The notes under the pieces: generated by a model
What the model saw: only the letters and a program-made list of their open reading frames with translations
The model's database searches: none
What the model was told of the DNA's origin: nothing
Assembly: GCA_011959205.1 (NCBI GenBank)
Contig: BLLV01000033.1
Location: 1-33,677, forward strand
Source of the DNA: Bacteroidaceae bacterium
GTDB taxonomy: Bacteria > Bacteroidota > Bacteroidia > Bacteroidales > Bacteroidaceae
DNA: 33,677 nt
Direction: 5' to 3'
Shown: piece by piece, positions 23,844 to 31,926 of the stretch
Layout: every line of letters starts with the position of its first letter
Numbering within the stretch: the stretch's first letter is position 1
Position numbers and translations under genes: made by a program

Positions 23844-26519
23844 CTACTTCTTTTCACCGAATTCTTCTTGTTGTTGCTCTACTTCTTTTAACTTTAGTGC
23901 ATTTTGTTCTTTCAGTAGACATTCCTGTTCTATTTCGAAAATCGATTTGGTGTTTGGTTGTCCAAAAGGTGAGTCGCTGTTCATGGGAATCAGCGCAGCT
24001 TCACTTTCGGTGTAGATGAGAGGATGAGCTGCCGGTTTACTTTCTAATTCCAAAACAGTGCTGGCAGGCATTTGCGAACCTTCGAACAATACGCTGGCAG
24101 TGATTTTGATTTTACCCGGTTTCAGGGTAGATTGTATCAGCACAGGGGCTGTTCCCCATTTTACCGGAGTCGGATTGGCCAGTATATTCGCTCCGCCCAA
24201 AATGCGTCCTTCTCCTTCTACATGGAATTTCACATAATAGTTGTTCAGGCGCTTGATGTTTCCGTTTTTATCGGTTATGGCAGCCACCACGGTTACAAAG
24301 TCGGAACCATCGGCTTTTAAGTCGGTATTTTCGTTGTCAACCCAGAGCAATAATTTTTCGGGGCGCCTAGCCGGTCGTACTTCGTGTGTGGCAACTACTT
24401 TTCCGCCTATGATGCCTTCAGCACGGAGGAATATTTCATCCTGTTTCTTCTTCCGCGATTTTTCCTTATCTATCATAAAATCGTACACATCTTTGAATGT
24501 GACGACGGGTGAGGGCATTTTTTCTTTAGTGCTCCATTTGCTATATGTCCAGGTCTTTCCATTTTTATTATACGTAAGCCGTACTTCGTCACAATTGGAA
24601 TAGACGGTTACATCTTTAGGTGAGAAGGGAGTCATTTCATGGGCGATGTACACCATTGGTCCTGTTTCGAAAAGGCGGTCTTGTTTTTCGGGCGAACGTT
24701 GGGCTTTGAACATATAATAAGAGTATTTGGGCTGGCGGAATACATCCATTACACCGCCATAAAATGGATCGGGATGATAGCCGCGCTGATGGTCGAACGA
24801 GTGCCACAGACAGCCGCCTATGTGTTGGCGTGGGGTACGGTAGAGTACCTCATAACAGGTAAAAGGGTAACTGGGGGCAGCATAATGCTGTGCTTGGATA
24901 AGCATAGCCTGTTCTCCCCAATTACGTGCCACACGGCTGGGAGAGTTGTGCGAGTTCCAGTCGTCCACATTATCTCCCCACTCGCGGGTGAAATAGGTTA
25001 TTTTAGGATCGAGGCTCTTGATGGCCCACTCCTTGTCCGCGTTGGCCGGATGCGTAAAGAGTACCGGATATACCTCATGTCCCCGTGCTTCGCTGTCGCA
25101 ACCGGAGTAGCAATAGGGATAAGGGTATTCTTGATTGACAATGCCGAGGGTATTCTTGGCAAAGTCCGCCGGATACCAGGTTTCATTCAAGATAGGCTCC
25201 CATAACCACACACAGGGGTGATTGCGGTCACGCCGTACCAGGTTGCGGATATCGCTATAGACCCGTTGTGCAAATTCGGGAGCATCATTCCAGAATTGCC
25301 ATCCCGGTGTGTTTACAATGACGAACAGGCCCAGTTCGTCACATGCGTCCATAAAGGCGGGGTCTTGGGGGCAGTGGGCGTTGCGGATGATTTTCAGGCC
25401 CGCATCGCGCAGTTTCTTGGCATCGCGCCAATGGATGCTGTTGGCTACGGCATTGCCTACCACGGCGAAATCCTGATGGCGGTTGGCGCCGATCAGCGGA
25501 GCGGGATAGGGCTTGCCGTTCAGCCAGAATCCGTCCTTGCCTTTGAACTCTACGCTGCGGATGCCGATGCGGCGACGGTAGCCGTCCACTATATTCCCCT
25601 GATTGTCCCGGATGCGGACAATCAGGTTATATAAAGTGGGAGCTTCCGGACTCCATAATAGAGGAGATTTTAAGGTTATTTTGTCTTTGGAGGTTATAGC
25701 CTTACCAGAACGTACTTGGATCTTATCATTCAGAAATGCAACCTGTTTGCCATTGGGCTGTTGCAATTCATATTCTACTACGCCTGTGAAGTTTTCTTTA
25801 CTATCATTTCGTACATGCGTCTTCAACAAGATTTCGGCAGATGTGTCGGATACTTTATCGTATGCCACGAAAAGCCCACCGCCTGCTGTTTCATTTTCAA
25901 AATTGGGGTCAGTGATGAAGACCGGATTATGAGCAATCAGCCAACAATCACGGTAGATGCCGCCAAAGTAGGTGTAATCCAATACATCCTGTGCTTTGCC
26001 CGGAGGATAGTTGGGATCATTACTATTGTCTGCCCATACGGCTATCACATTGTCCGTTCCCCAATTCAGTACGTCGGTAACATCAACGACTACAGGTAGG
26101 TAACCGCCAAAGTGCTCCGCCAACAAATTACCGTTTACGAAAACTTTGCTTTTACCCATGATAGCTTCGAAATGCAAGAAAAGTTTTTTGCCTTTCAGTG
26201 TTTTTGCCGGAGTGAAATGCTTGCGGTACCATACTTCACCTTGATAGTTGATACATCCACTAGCCTCACTTGGTACATATTCAATGCCATCGGGCAGTGA
26301 GACAACCCTCCAGTCCCGGTCGTTAAAGTCAGGAGTTTCCGCACCGGTGGCGGCTCCTTTATGGAGCCGCCATGCCGGATTCATGGAATGGACTTCACGT
26401 CCGGAGTTTTTCAGTTCGCAGAAACCTGCGGTAGAGAACTCGGGCTGATAAGCTGCCTGCACCTCATAAAAAGGGAATAGCACCAAAGCGATGAGATAAG
26501 ATAAAACACGTTGCTTCAT
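23844..26519 (-). CDS. GH2-family glycoside hydrolase (beta-galactosidase type), secreted
   Basis: An 891-residue exported retaining glycosidase; GH2 members act on beta-galactosides, beta-mannosides or beta-glucuronides. The signal peptide ends near EVQAA (residue 22). The N-terminal sugar-binding jelly roll spans about 45-195 (WYRKHF, VFVNGNLLAEHFGGYLP, YFGGIYRDCWL), an immunoglobulin-like domain about 200-325, and the TIM barrel from about 330 with IGANRHQDF and GLKIIRNAHCPQDPAFMDACDELGLFV. The likely acid/base is Glu446 in PILNETW and the likely nucleophile Glu513 in FTREWGDN. Two further beta domains follow to about 835. The last 35 residues are unusually charged and Gln/Glu/Lys-rich, like a short coiled coil. 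It lies 60 nt after the GH20 gene in the same direction, so both are probably one transcript. Specificity is not decided by sequence. Confidence 0.92.
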   Translation of the reverse strand: MKQRVLSYLIALVLFPFYEVQAAYQPEFSTAGFCELKNSGREVHSMNPAWRLHKGAATGAETPDFNDRDWRVVSLPDGIEYVPSEASGCINYQGEVWYRKHFTPAKTLKGKKLFLHFEAIMGKSKVFVNGNLLAEHFGGYLPVVVDVTDVLNWGTDNVIAVWADNSNDPNYPPGKAQDVLDYTYFGGIYRDCWLIAHNPVFITDPNFENETAGGGLFVAYDKVSDTSAEILLKTHVRNDSKENFTGVVEYELQQPNGKQVAFLNDKIQVRSGKAITSKDKITLKSPLLWSPEAPTLYNLIVRIRDNQGNIVDGYRRRIGIRSVEFKGKDGFWLNGKPYPAPLIGANRHQDFAVVGNAVANSIHWRDAKKLRDAGLKIIRNAHCPQDPAFMDACDELGLFVIVNTPGWQFWNDAPEFAQRVYSDIRNLVRRDRNHPCVWLWEPILNETWYPADFAKNTLGIVNQEYPYPYCYSGCDSEARGHEVYPVLFTHPANADKEWAIKSLDPKITYFTREWGDNVDDWNSHNSPSRVARNWGEQAMLIQAQHYAAPSYPFTCYEVLYRTPRQHIGGCLWHSFDHQRGYHPDPFYGGVMDVFRQPKYSYYMFKAQRSPEKQDRLFETGPMVYIAHEMTPFSPKDVTVYSNCDEVRLTYNKNGKTWTYSKWSTKEKMPSPVVTFKDVYDFMIDKEKSRKKKQDEIFLRAEGIIGGKVVATHEVRPARRPEKLLLWVDNENTDLKADGSDFVTVVAAITDKNGNIKRLNNYYVKFHVEGEGRILGGANILANPTPVKWGTAPVLIQSTLKPGKIKITASVLFEGSQMPASTVLELESKPAAHPLIYTESEAALIPMNSDSPFGQPNTKSIFEIEQECLLKEQNALKLKEVEQQQEEFGEKK

Positions 26520-26579
26520 AAAAAGTTGTTTTTATAAGGTTTCTTTCATTTCTTATTTTAAAATTTCATTTGACTCTTT

Positions 26580-28661
26580 TTAATGGTCGGATTTATGCGG
26601 AACAATTAAAGAATTTATCCATGCTCTTGTTTTTCTTACCATTGGGATTTCGTAATAATACCACCAGTCGCTATTGTTACTCTTGGCTGCAAGATGATTA
26701 TGATGGTTCTGGTCGGCAATGTAGCCGTCGGGTTGCTCCATGAAACGCGTTTGTGAATAGACCTCTTCCAACTGATTTCTCATGGTTGAAAAGTAGTCAC
26801 AGACTTCATTTATTTGTTGTAATGCTGTTTGTTTGTCTTTTTCATGTTTAGCGGTATCATACTCATGCAATGCCAAAATCAAGCGGGTGGGGAAGTTGAA
26901 CAGATGGTTGGTCTGTTCGTATATTTCTAATGTGTAGCGATTGCGCAAAGCATGTTGTTTGGCTTCTTTTATGCCTTGGCATATCTTTTCATATCGTTTC
27001 TGCTCTATTTTTGCTTGGGCGATTTTAGATTGATAGGTGCGGCTCCATGTCCCTGGTTCGTTTTGGCTGGGTAGAGTGATCAAGGTGAAATCAGTAGTTC
27101 CCCATGCCGGGTTACGTCTTCCTGAATTGACCAAGGCATCATCGAAGAAAAATGCTTCCTGTTCCAATTCATCCAGAAAATTCATACGGTTGTCGTTAGG
27201 GGGGAAACCAAATTCTCGTTGGGCATGTGCTACCTTGAAAGCTTCGACAGATCGCGCTGTGGGATTCCAGCCATACTCTCCTTGTGCGATGTATCCACGC
27301 CATACTGTTTCGGAGTGTGGGGAACCATCGTCCCATGCGGTAGCCAGAATTCCTTCCAAGTGGTTTTGAGCAACCAATTCACTAAATCCTTTGATATAGC
27401 CTGCCAGTGAGTTTTCACGAGGTATAAATGGAGAATCTCCATAGGCGGCAGCAGTAGCTCCCATCACTTTCAGTCCTTTGTCATGATACCATTGTAAGAT
27501 GCGCTGATGTCCTGGTTTAGTGGCATCTCTGTAATTCCATCGCATGTACACACATTCTTTGGGGAATAACTCGATGCTTTCATTCAGCTTTTTATCATTC
27601 CATTTTGCAGCAATCTCCTCATTGTTTTCAGTACTGTTGATTAAATTCCATACTCCGCCGTATTTTAATGGCATGTCATCCCAGAAGATGGGAATGCGGT
27701 CATGGGCTGTTGCAAAATCGCATACTTTTTTTAACCAAGTCATTTGTAGCTCAAAAGGAGTTTTTCCGGTAGCTTTACAACGTTGGTCTATGCCGATGGC
27801 AGTAATCTCATCTCCTCCTACATGTAAATATTTACCATAAGGCATGGCTTCGATAGCATCCCGGTAAAGGTCGAATTGCAAATCATAAGTGCGGGGATCG
27901 GACGGACAAAATTCCCAGTCACTGTTTGGGTTTTCACGTAATTCCCAATGATGTTTTAAAATGAAACAGGCGTGTCCCAGTCCTTGGACCAAGGGGCTTA
28001 TTTCAATGTTCCGTTCTTTAGCATAGCGACATATAGCCTGCATTTCCTGTTTACTAATGGCATTGGGGGCACCTATTTCGGGGCGCCGGGTATAGCGGAG
28101 TTTGTCTTCCAATTCCCAGATGATTGCATTGATTTTGTATTGGGCTAGTTTGTCTATTTCCCGGTAATAATACTCTATGCGGTCTAAATGATGTTTTACA
28201 TCAAAATGTACAGCGCGATAGGAAATGGCCGGATAATCGGTGATTTGCATGGCCGGAATGGGTAGATTGAAATCCCGACTATCTTCCATTAGTTGTTCCA
28301 ACGTCTGGCAACCGTAGAAGATCCCCGTCATAGTTCGGGCAGAGATGCAGACTCCTTGGCTGTTGATTTCCATTGTGTATCCTTCGGGAGAGGAGGGGAC
28401 ATGCTGGTCGGTGAGTTGAAGCCGGACAGGTTTTCCTACGCGGGAAAAATGGGGAAGCCTGTTGAGCATATCTCCTAATGGAGGGATGGAAGCCTGATCT
28501 ATGGGCTGAATATAGGATAATTCCAAATAATTGATTCCTTTTCCTTCGGTTAGTTCGATGGACTGTGGCTGAGGGAGTAGTTGAAACGCCTTGTTTAATT
28601 CCCGGGCAGCAAGTTCTCCAATAAGGAAGCACATGCTAAGTAATAAAATAATTCTTTTCAT
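26580..28661 (-). CDS. GH20-family beta-N-acetylhexosaminidase-like enzyme, secreted
   Basis: A 693-residue exported enzyme expected to release terminal beta-linked GlcNAc or GalNAc by substrate-assisted catalysis. The signal peptide runs to about ELAA (residue 19). An N-terminal GH20b-like domain (about 25-145; LLPQPQSIELTEG, GIFYGCQTLEQLM) precedes the TIM barrel from about 147 (YRAVHFDVKHHLD, INAIIWELEDKL). The catalytic pair Asp284-Glu285 lies in LHVGGDEI, the family signature. The barrel seems to end near residue 500. About 190 residues follow that are helical and charged, with no motif I recognise; this tail is longer than in compact GH20 enzymes. It is the first gene of a minus-strand pair with GH2, which suggests release of HexNAc and then another sugar from host N-glycans, mucin or glycosaminoglycan fragments. 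No convincing promoter box was found upstream. Confidence 0.9.
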   Translation of the reverse strand: MKRIILLLSMCFLIGELAARELNKAFQLLPQPQSIELTEGKGINYLELSYIQPIDQASIPPLGDMLNRLPHFSRVGKPVRLQLTDQHVPSSPEGYTMEINSQGVCISARTMTGIFYGCQTLEQLMEDSRDFNLPIPAMQITDYPAISYRAVHFDVKHHLDRIEYYYREIDKLAQYKINAIIWELEDKLRYTRRPEIGAPNAISKQEMQAICRYAKERNIEISPLVQGLGHACFILKHHWELRENPNSDWEFCPSDPRTYDLQFDLYRDAIEAMPYGKYLHVGGDEITAIGIDQRCKATGKTPFELQMTWLKKVCDFATAHDRIPIFWDDMPLKYGGVWNLINSTENNEEIAAKWNDKKLNESIELFPKECVYMRWNYRDATKPGHQRILQWYHDKGLKVMGATAAAYGDSPFIPRENSLAGYIKGFSELVAQNHLEGILATAWDDGSPHSETVWRGYIAQGEYGWNPTARSVEAFKVAHAQREFGFPPNDNRMNFLDELEQEAFFFDDALVNSGRRNPAWGTTDFTLITLPSQNEPGTWSRTYQSKIAQAKIEQKRYEKICQGIKEAKQHALRNRYTLEIYEQTNHLFNFPTRLILALHEYDTAKHEKDKQTALQQINEVCDYFSTMRNQLEEVYSQTRFMEQPDGYIADQNHHNHLAAKSNNSDWWYYYEIPMVRKTRAWINSLIVPHKSDH

Positions 28662-28852
28662 ATCATTATTATTAATGGTTAATTTTTTTCTTGTTTTTGG
28701 GATAGGTTATAATGATAATGCACAGCAGAAAGTAGGGAACTGGCTCGAAAGTAAGCCTGTTAGAAACAAGACTAAGCCAATCTTATTTGGGTTAGATATA
28801 TTTTTGTGCATGTATATCGTCCGGGTGATCGAAAAATTGTTTTTGACCTATT
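28662..28852. other. Spacer upstream of the GH20 gene
   Basis: About 190 nt between the GH20 start and the tRNA terminator, both minus strand. It must contain the GH20 promoter, but I see no TAnnTTTG on the minus strand. A plus-strand frame crossing it looks accidental. Confidence 0.4.
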
Positions 28853-28894
28853 AAAAAAATATGGAGTAAAAGATAATTTTTAATCTTTTACTCC
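28853..28894 (-). terminator. Rho-independent terminator of the initiator tRNA
   Basis: GGAGTAAAAGAT and ATCTTTTACTCC form a perfect 12-bp stem with an 8-nt loop. On the minus strand it is followed by ATAT and a run of T, just downstream of the tRNA. Confidence 0.9.
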
Positions 28895-28899
28895 CTGTT

Positions 28900-28975
<76 letters not shown>

Positions 28976-29000
28976 ATGTTTTGTGTTTCGATTACGGTTG

Positions 29001-29031
29001 CAAAGGTACAGCTTTTTTTTGAATCTCCAAA
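29001..29031 (-). promoter_or_regulatory. Consensus Bacteroides promoter of the tRNA
   Basis: On the minus strand TTTG (29031-29028) is followed after 19 nt by TACCTTTG (29008-29001). Both boxes and the spacing fit the Bacteroides consensus; transcription should begin about 20 nt before the mature tRNA. Confidence 0.85.
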
Positions 29032-29142
29032 TGTTTTGTATTTCTTTTTTTGAAATTAGATGAATATTTTATGTAACTGATTGATTCATAGAACCTGTTG
29101 AATATGTTAATTAATATTCTCTTTAAGATTATACATTATTTG

Positions 29143-29174
29143 TTTGTGTGGTACAAAGAAATAATGTAATTTTG
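29143..29174 (+). promoter_or_regulatory. Promoter of the TetR - FabG - RluA operon
   Basis: TTTG at 29143-29146, a 20-nt spacer and TAATTTTG at 29167-29174 match the Bacteroides consensus. The start codon is 34 nt after the -7 box. Confidence 0.8.
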
Positions 29175-29175
29175 C

Positions 29176-29191
29176 TTACATATATATGTAA
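29176..29191. promoter_or_regulatory. Palindromic operator candidate of the TetR regulator
   Basis: TTACATATATATGTAA is a perfect 16-bp palindrome starting one base after the -7 box, thus over the expected transcription start. A dimer bound here would block the promoter, as in autorepressed TetR genes. That the adjacent TetR binds it is inference. Confidence 0.6.
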
Positions 29192-29208
29192 TGTGCAATT
29201 GAACTTAT

Positions 29209-29808
29209 ATGGCAGTATCAAAGACTAGGGCTAAATTGGTAGACGTCGCCCGTCAGCTTTTTGCGAAGAACGGGGTAGATGATACTACGATGAATGATAT
29301 AGCGGTGGCTTCCAAGAAAGGAAGGCGCACGCTCTATACGTATTTCAAGAGCAAGGAAGACATCTATATGGCAGTGGTGGAGTCGGAATTGGAGATGCTG
29401 TCGGGTGCTATGGAGAAAGTGGCCGGTGAGAATCTGGCTCCTGATACAAAGATACTGCGACTGATAGAAACGCATCTGGACTCTATCAAGATGGTGGTGT
29501 TCAGGAACGGGACTTTGCGTGCCGGCTTTTTCCGTGATATATGGAGAGTAGAGGCGGTGCGGAAGAATTTTGACCGGACGGAAACCAAACTGTTCCGGCA
29601 GGTGTTGATGGAAGGAAAGGAAAAGGGAATTTTTGATATAGACAATGTGGATATTGTGGCAGACATTGTGCACTATTGCGTGAAGGGCATTGAAGCACCT
29701 TATATACGTGGCCAGATAGGCGAGGAACTGGACGATGAGACAGGATGGGCATATGTGGCAAAAATCGTGTTTGGCGCATTGGGACGTAAAGAACAGAATA
29801 AAGAATAA
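29209..29808 (+). CDS. TetR-family transcriptional regulator
   Basis: A 199-residue cytoplasmic DNA-binding protein. The N-terminal helix-turn-helix domain covers about residues 6-52 (ARQLFAKNGVDDTTMNDIAV, GRRTLYTYFKSKEDIY), the TetR signature, and the rest is a helical ligand-binding and dimer domain. The gene has a consensus promoter with a palindrome over the start site, suggesting autorepression. It is followed after 31 nt by a FabG-type reductase and then an RluA-type enzyme in the same direction, so it probably controls all three. The ligand is unknown; a link to acyl-chain or fatty-acid state would fit the reductase. Confidence 0.92.
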   Translation: MAVSKTRAKLVDVARQLFAKNGVDDTTMNDIAVASKKGRRTLYTYFKSKEDIYMAVVESELEMLSGAMEKVAGENLAPDTKILRLIETHLDSIKMVVFRNGTLRAGFFRDIWRVEAVRKNFDRTETKLFRQVLMEGKEKGIFDIDNVDIVADIVHYCVKGIEAPYIRGQIGEELDDETGWAYVAKIVFGALGRKEQNKE

Positions 29809-29839
29809 AATTAACTTTATAATTATAAAATCAGAAATT

Positions 29840-30586
29840 ATGGGATTATTAACAGGAAAGACTGCGATTGTGACAGGTGCCGCTCGTGGTATTGGTAAGG
29901 CGATTGCGTTGAAGTTTGCTGCGGAAGGAGCAAATATCGCTTTTACAGACTTGGTAATTGATGAAAACGGCCAGAATACAGAAAAAGAAATCGCTGCATT
30001 GGGTGTAAAGGTGAAAGGTTACGCTTCTAACGCTGCGAATTTTGAGGATACGGAGAAAGTGGTCAATCAGATTAAGGATGATTTCGGCTCTATTGATATT
30101 CTGGTGAACAATGCCGGTATCACCAAAGATGGTTTGATGATGCGCATGAGCGAGGCGCAGTGGGATGCGGTAATCGCTGTGAACCTGAAGTCTGCCTTCA
30201 ACTTTATCCACGCATGTACTCCGATCATGATGCGCCAGAAGGGTGGAAGTATTATCAATATGGCTTCCGTAGTAGGTGTTCACGGAAATGCCGGTCAATG
30301 TAACTATTCTGCTTCAAAAGCCGGTATGATCGGTCTGGCTAAATCCATCGCTCAGGAACTGGGTTCCCGCGGTATCCGTGCCAACGCTATCGCTCCGGGA
30401 TTCATTATTACGGATATGACAGCCAAATTGTCTGACGAAGTAAAGGCTGAGTGGGCCAAGAAGATTCCTTTGCGTCGTGGAGGTACTCCTGAAGATGTGG
30501 CGGATGTGGCTACTTTCCTGGCTTCTGATATGTCTTCGTATGTGTCAGGACAGGTGATCCAGGTTGACGGCGGTATGAACATGTAA
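29840..30586 (+). CDS. fabG: 3-oxoacyl-ACP reductase FabG-type short-chain dehydrogenase
   Basis: NADPH-dependent reduction of 3-oxoacyl-ACP to 3-hydroxyacyl-ACP in fatty-acid elongation. The frame extends upstream to 29735 inside the TetR gene, but the start at 29840 gives the standard 248-residue enzyme beginning MGLLTGKTAIVTGAARGIGK. The cofactor motif TGAARGIG (residues 12-19), NNAG (90-93) and the catalytic set Asn115, Ser143, Tyr156 and Lys160 (NYSASKAG) are present, and the C-terminus ends VDGGMNM as in FabG. Close relationship to true FabG is likely, though short-chain reductases are numerous. The stop is 1 nt before the ATG of the pseudouridine synthase, so the two are translationally close. 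Confidence 0.92.
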   Translation: MGLLTGKTAIVTGAARGIGKAIALKFAAEGANIAFTDLVIDENGQNTEKEIAALGVKVKGYASNAANFEDTEKVVNQIKDDFGSIDILVNNAGITKDGLMMRMSEAQWDAVIAVNLKSAFNFIHACTPIMMRQKGGSIINMASVVGVHGNAGQCNYSASKAGMIGLAKSIAQELGSRGIRANAIAPGFIITDMTAKLSDEVKAEWAKKIPLRRGGTPEDVADVATFLASDMSSYVSGQVIQVDGGMNM

Positions 30587-30587
30587 T

Positions 30588-31250
30588 ATGACAGTCGTTT
30601 ACGAGGATAATCATATTATTGTAGTCAATAAGACTTCTTCTGAAATCGTTCAGGGAGACAAGACCGGTGACACTCCTTTGTCGGAGATGGTGAAACAATA
30701 CCTGAAAGAGAAATATCATAAGCCGGGTAATGTTTTCATTGGGGTGACCCATCGCTTGGATCGTCCCGTCAGCGGGTTGGTGGTGTTTGCCAAAACGAGC
30801 AAGGCATTGCCCAGACTGAATGAGATGTTCCGTAACGGAGAGGTGAAAAAGACCTATTGGGCCATCGTGAAAGAGTGCCCCAAGGAAACGGAGGGGGAGC
30901 TGGTCCACTACCTGGTGCGTAACGAGAAACAGAACAAGTCTTATGCATACGATAAGGAAGTAAAGAATTCCAAGAAAGCTGTACTTCATTATAAGCTGAT
31001 CGGCCATTCTCAGAATTACTATTTATTGGAGGTGGACCTGAAAACCGGAAGGCATCATCAGATCCGTTGCCAGCTGGCCAAGATGGGATGCCCCATTAAA
31101 GGAGACTTGAAATATGGCTCTTCACGTTCCAATCCGGATGGCAGTATCTGTCTGCATGCCCGGATGGTGCAGTTCGTTCATCCTGTGTCGAAGGAAGAGA
31201 TCCGGCTGACGGCACCGGTGCCCGAAGGTAACTTGTGGAACGGCTTTTGA
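30588..31250 (+). CDS. RluA-family RNA pseudouridine synthase
   Basis: Converts specific uridines in rRNA or tRNA to pseudouridine. The 220-residue protein starts at once with the catalytic domain and lacks the N-terminal S4 domain of RluC/RluD, so it is of the short RluA type. The catalytic motif HRLDRPVSGLVVFAKTSKA contains Asp58; YWAIVK and TGRHHQIRCQLA follow as in the family. It starts 1 nt after the fabG stop and ends about 28 nt before a terminator. The uridine target cannot be told from sequence. Confidence 0.92.
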   Translation: MTVVYEDNHIIVVNKTSSEIVQGDKTGDTPLSEMVKQYLKEKYHKPGNVFIGVTHRLDRPVSGLVVFAKTSKALPRLNEMFRNGEVKKTYWAIVKECPKETEGELVHYLVRNEKQNKSYAYDKEVKNSKKAVLHYKLIGHSQNYYLLEVDLKTGRHHQIRCQLAKMGCPIKGDLKYGSSRSNPDGSICLHARMVQFVHPVSKEEIRLTAPVPEGNLWNGF

Positions 31251-31277
31251 GATAGACTGAAGATAAAGATAAAAAAC

Positions 31278-31310
31278 AAAAAGGGAGTGCTTCACAGCAT
31301 TCCCTTTTCT
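31278..31310 (+). terminator. Bidirectional terminator between RluA and PepSY-like genes
   Basis: AAAAGGGAGTGCT and AGCATTCCCTTTT pair over 13 bp with one G-T, loop TCAC, with A-rich sequence before and T-rich sequence after. It can serve both convergent transcripts. Confidence 0.88.
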
Positions 31311-31330
31311 TACTTTCAGGCATCTTTCAT

Positions 31331-31639
31331 TTACTTCAAAACTTCTCCGCTTTCGCTGAAAAGTACAGTGCTTTCAGTTCCCTCTTTATCGGTTAAAACA
31401 ACCTTGTAGGTTTTAGTTCCGTCTTCTTTAACTTCTACGGCAGCTTCTTTGATAGTAGATTCTGCATAGTTTTTTGTGATAGCTTCCTGCACGGCAGCCG
31501 GAAGGTCTTTCACTTCAATAGGGGTGAAATCATTAGTCATAGTTATGGTTTCAGAGGCCACTACCATAAAGTTGTCGGCGAATGCTACAGATGTTCCTAA
31601 TCCCATTACCAATGCTACTGCAACAAATAATTTTTTCAT
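31331..31639 (-). CDS. Small secreted PepSY-like protein
   Basis: A 102-residue exported protein with a signal peptide (MKKLFVAVALVMGLGTSVAFA, then DNF). The mature part has one PepSY-like unit: DLPAAVQEAITKNYAESTIKEA, a VKEDGTKTYKVVL strand pair, and a final FSESGEVLK, the pattern of small periplasmic PepSY-like proteins of Bacteroidales. The molecular role is not known; such proteins are often induced by envelope two-component systems. It lies 287 nt downstream of an NtrC-type regulator gene and has a sigma-54 promoter match upstream, so it is a probable target of that regulator. Codon use and length look normal. Confidence 0.85.
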   Translation of the reverse strand: MKKLFVAVALVMGLGTSVAFADNFMVVASETITMTNDFTPIEVKDLPAAVQEAITKNYAESTIKEAAVEVKEDGTKTYKVVLTDKEGTESTVLFSESGEVLK

Positions 31640-31694
31640 AATTGTAGGTTTTTACGTTAATACTATGTTGTTTTGTTTTCTCTGGTAACAAAAG

Positions 31695-31710
31695 GACAAT
31701 ATCTGTGCCA
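31695..31710 (-). promoter_or_regulatory. Sigma-54 promoter candidate for the PepSY-like gene
   Basis: On the minus strand TGGCACAGATATTGTC matches the sigma-54 pattern TGGCACG-N4-TTGCW with the GG box exact and the correct spacing, but with GT for GC at -12. The start site would fall near 31684, leaving a leader of about 45 nt. Confidence 0.6.
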
Positions 31711-31786
31711 GAAAATAGATTTTTTTCTATATGATTGATAATCAGTGTTCGTTTTCTTGTTCGAATGGATGTGATATGGGGATAAG

Positions 31787-31824
31787 TGTGGAATATGGGG
31801 AACGCTTTGTGGAATTATTCCACA
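31787..31824. promoter_or_regulatory. Upstream activator site candidate: palindrome plus half-site
   Basis: TGTGGAATTATTCCACA at 31808-31824 is a perfect 17-bp palindrome (8-bp arms, central T). The same half-site TGTGGAAT occurs alone at 31787-31794. They lie about 105-130 bp upstream of the predicted sigma-54 start, the usual distance for an NtrC-type activator. Confidence 0.55.
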
Positions 31825-31856
31825 TCATCGGCAGGATAAGATGAGTTTATGGACTA

Positions 31857-31897
31857 TGAGGCTGGAGCCGGACTGAAATAGCAGAGACCCAGCCTCA
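31857..31897 (-). terminator. Inverted repeat after the response regulator gene
   Basis: TGAGGCTGG and CCAGCCTCA form a 9-bp GC-rich stem with a 23-nt loop, starting 29 nt after the regulator stop on the minus strand. No T-run follows, so termination is only possible. Confidence 0.4.
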
Positions 31898-31926
31898 CGG
31901 TACAACGCGGATTCTTGTTGGTAAAG

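Noticed and set aside
24639-25205. Plus-strand frame of 188 codons inside the GH2 gene
   Set aside because: It mirrors the GH2 TIM-barrel coding sequence, and no promoter or family motif supports it.
28591-28854. Plus-strand frame of 87 codons upstream of the tRNA
   Set aside because: It begins inside the GH20 signal-peptide region on the other strand and shows no family motif or leader.
31774-31801. Direct repeat ATATGGGGA at 31774-31782 and 31793-31801
   Set aside because: Only two short copies; the second overlaps the half-site TGTGGAAT. Too little to call a separate element.
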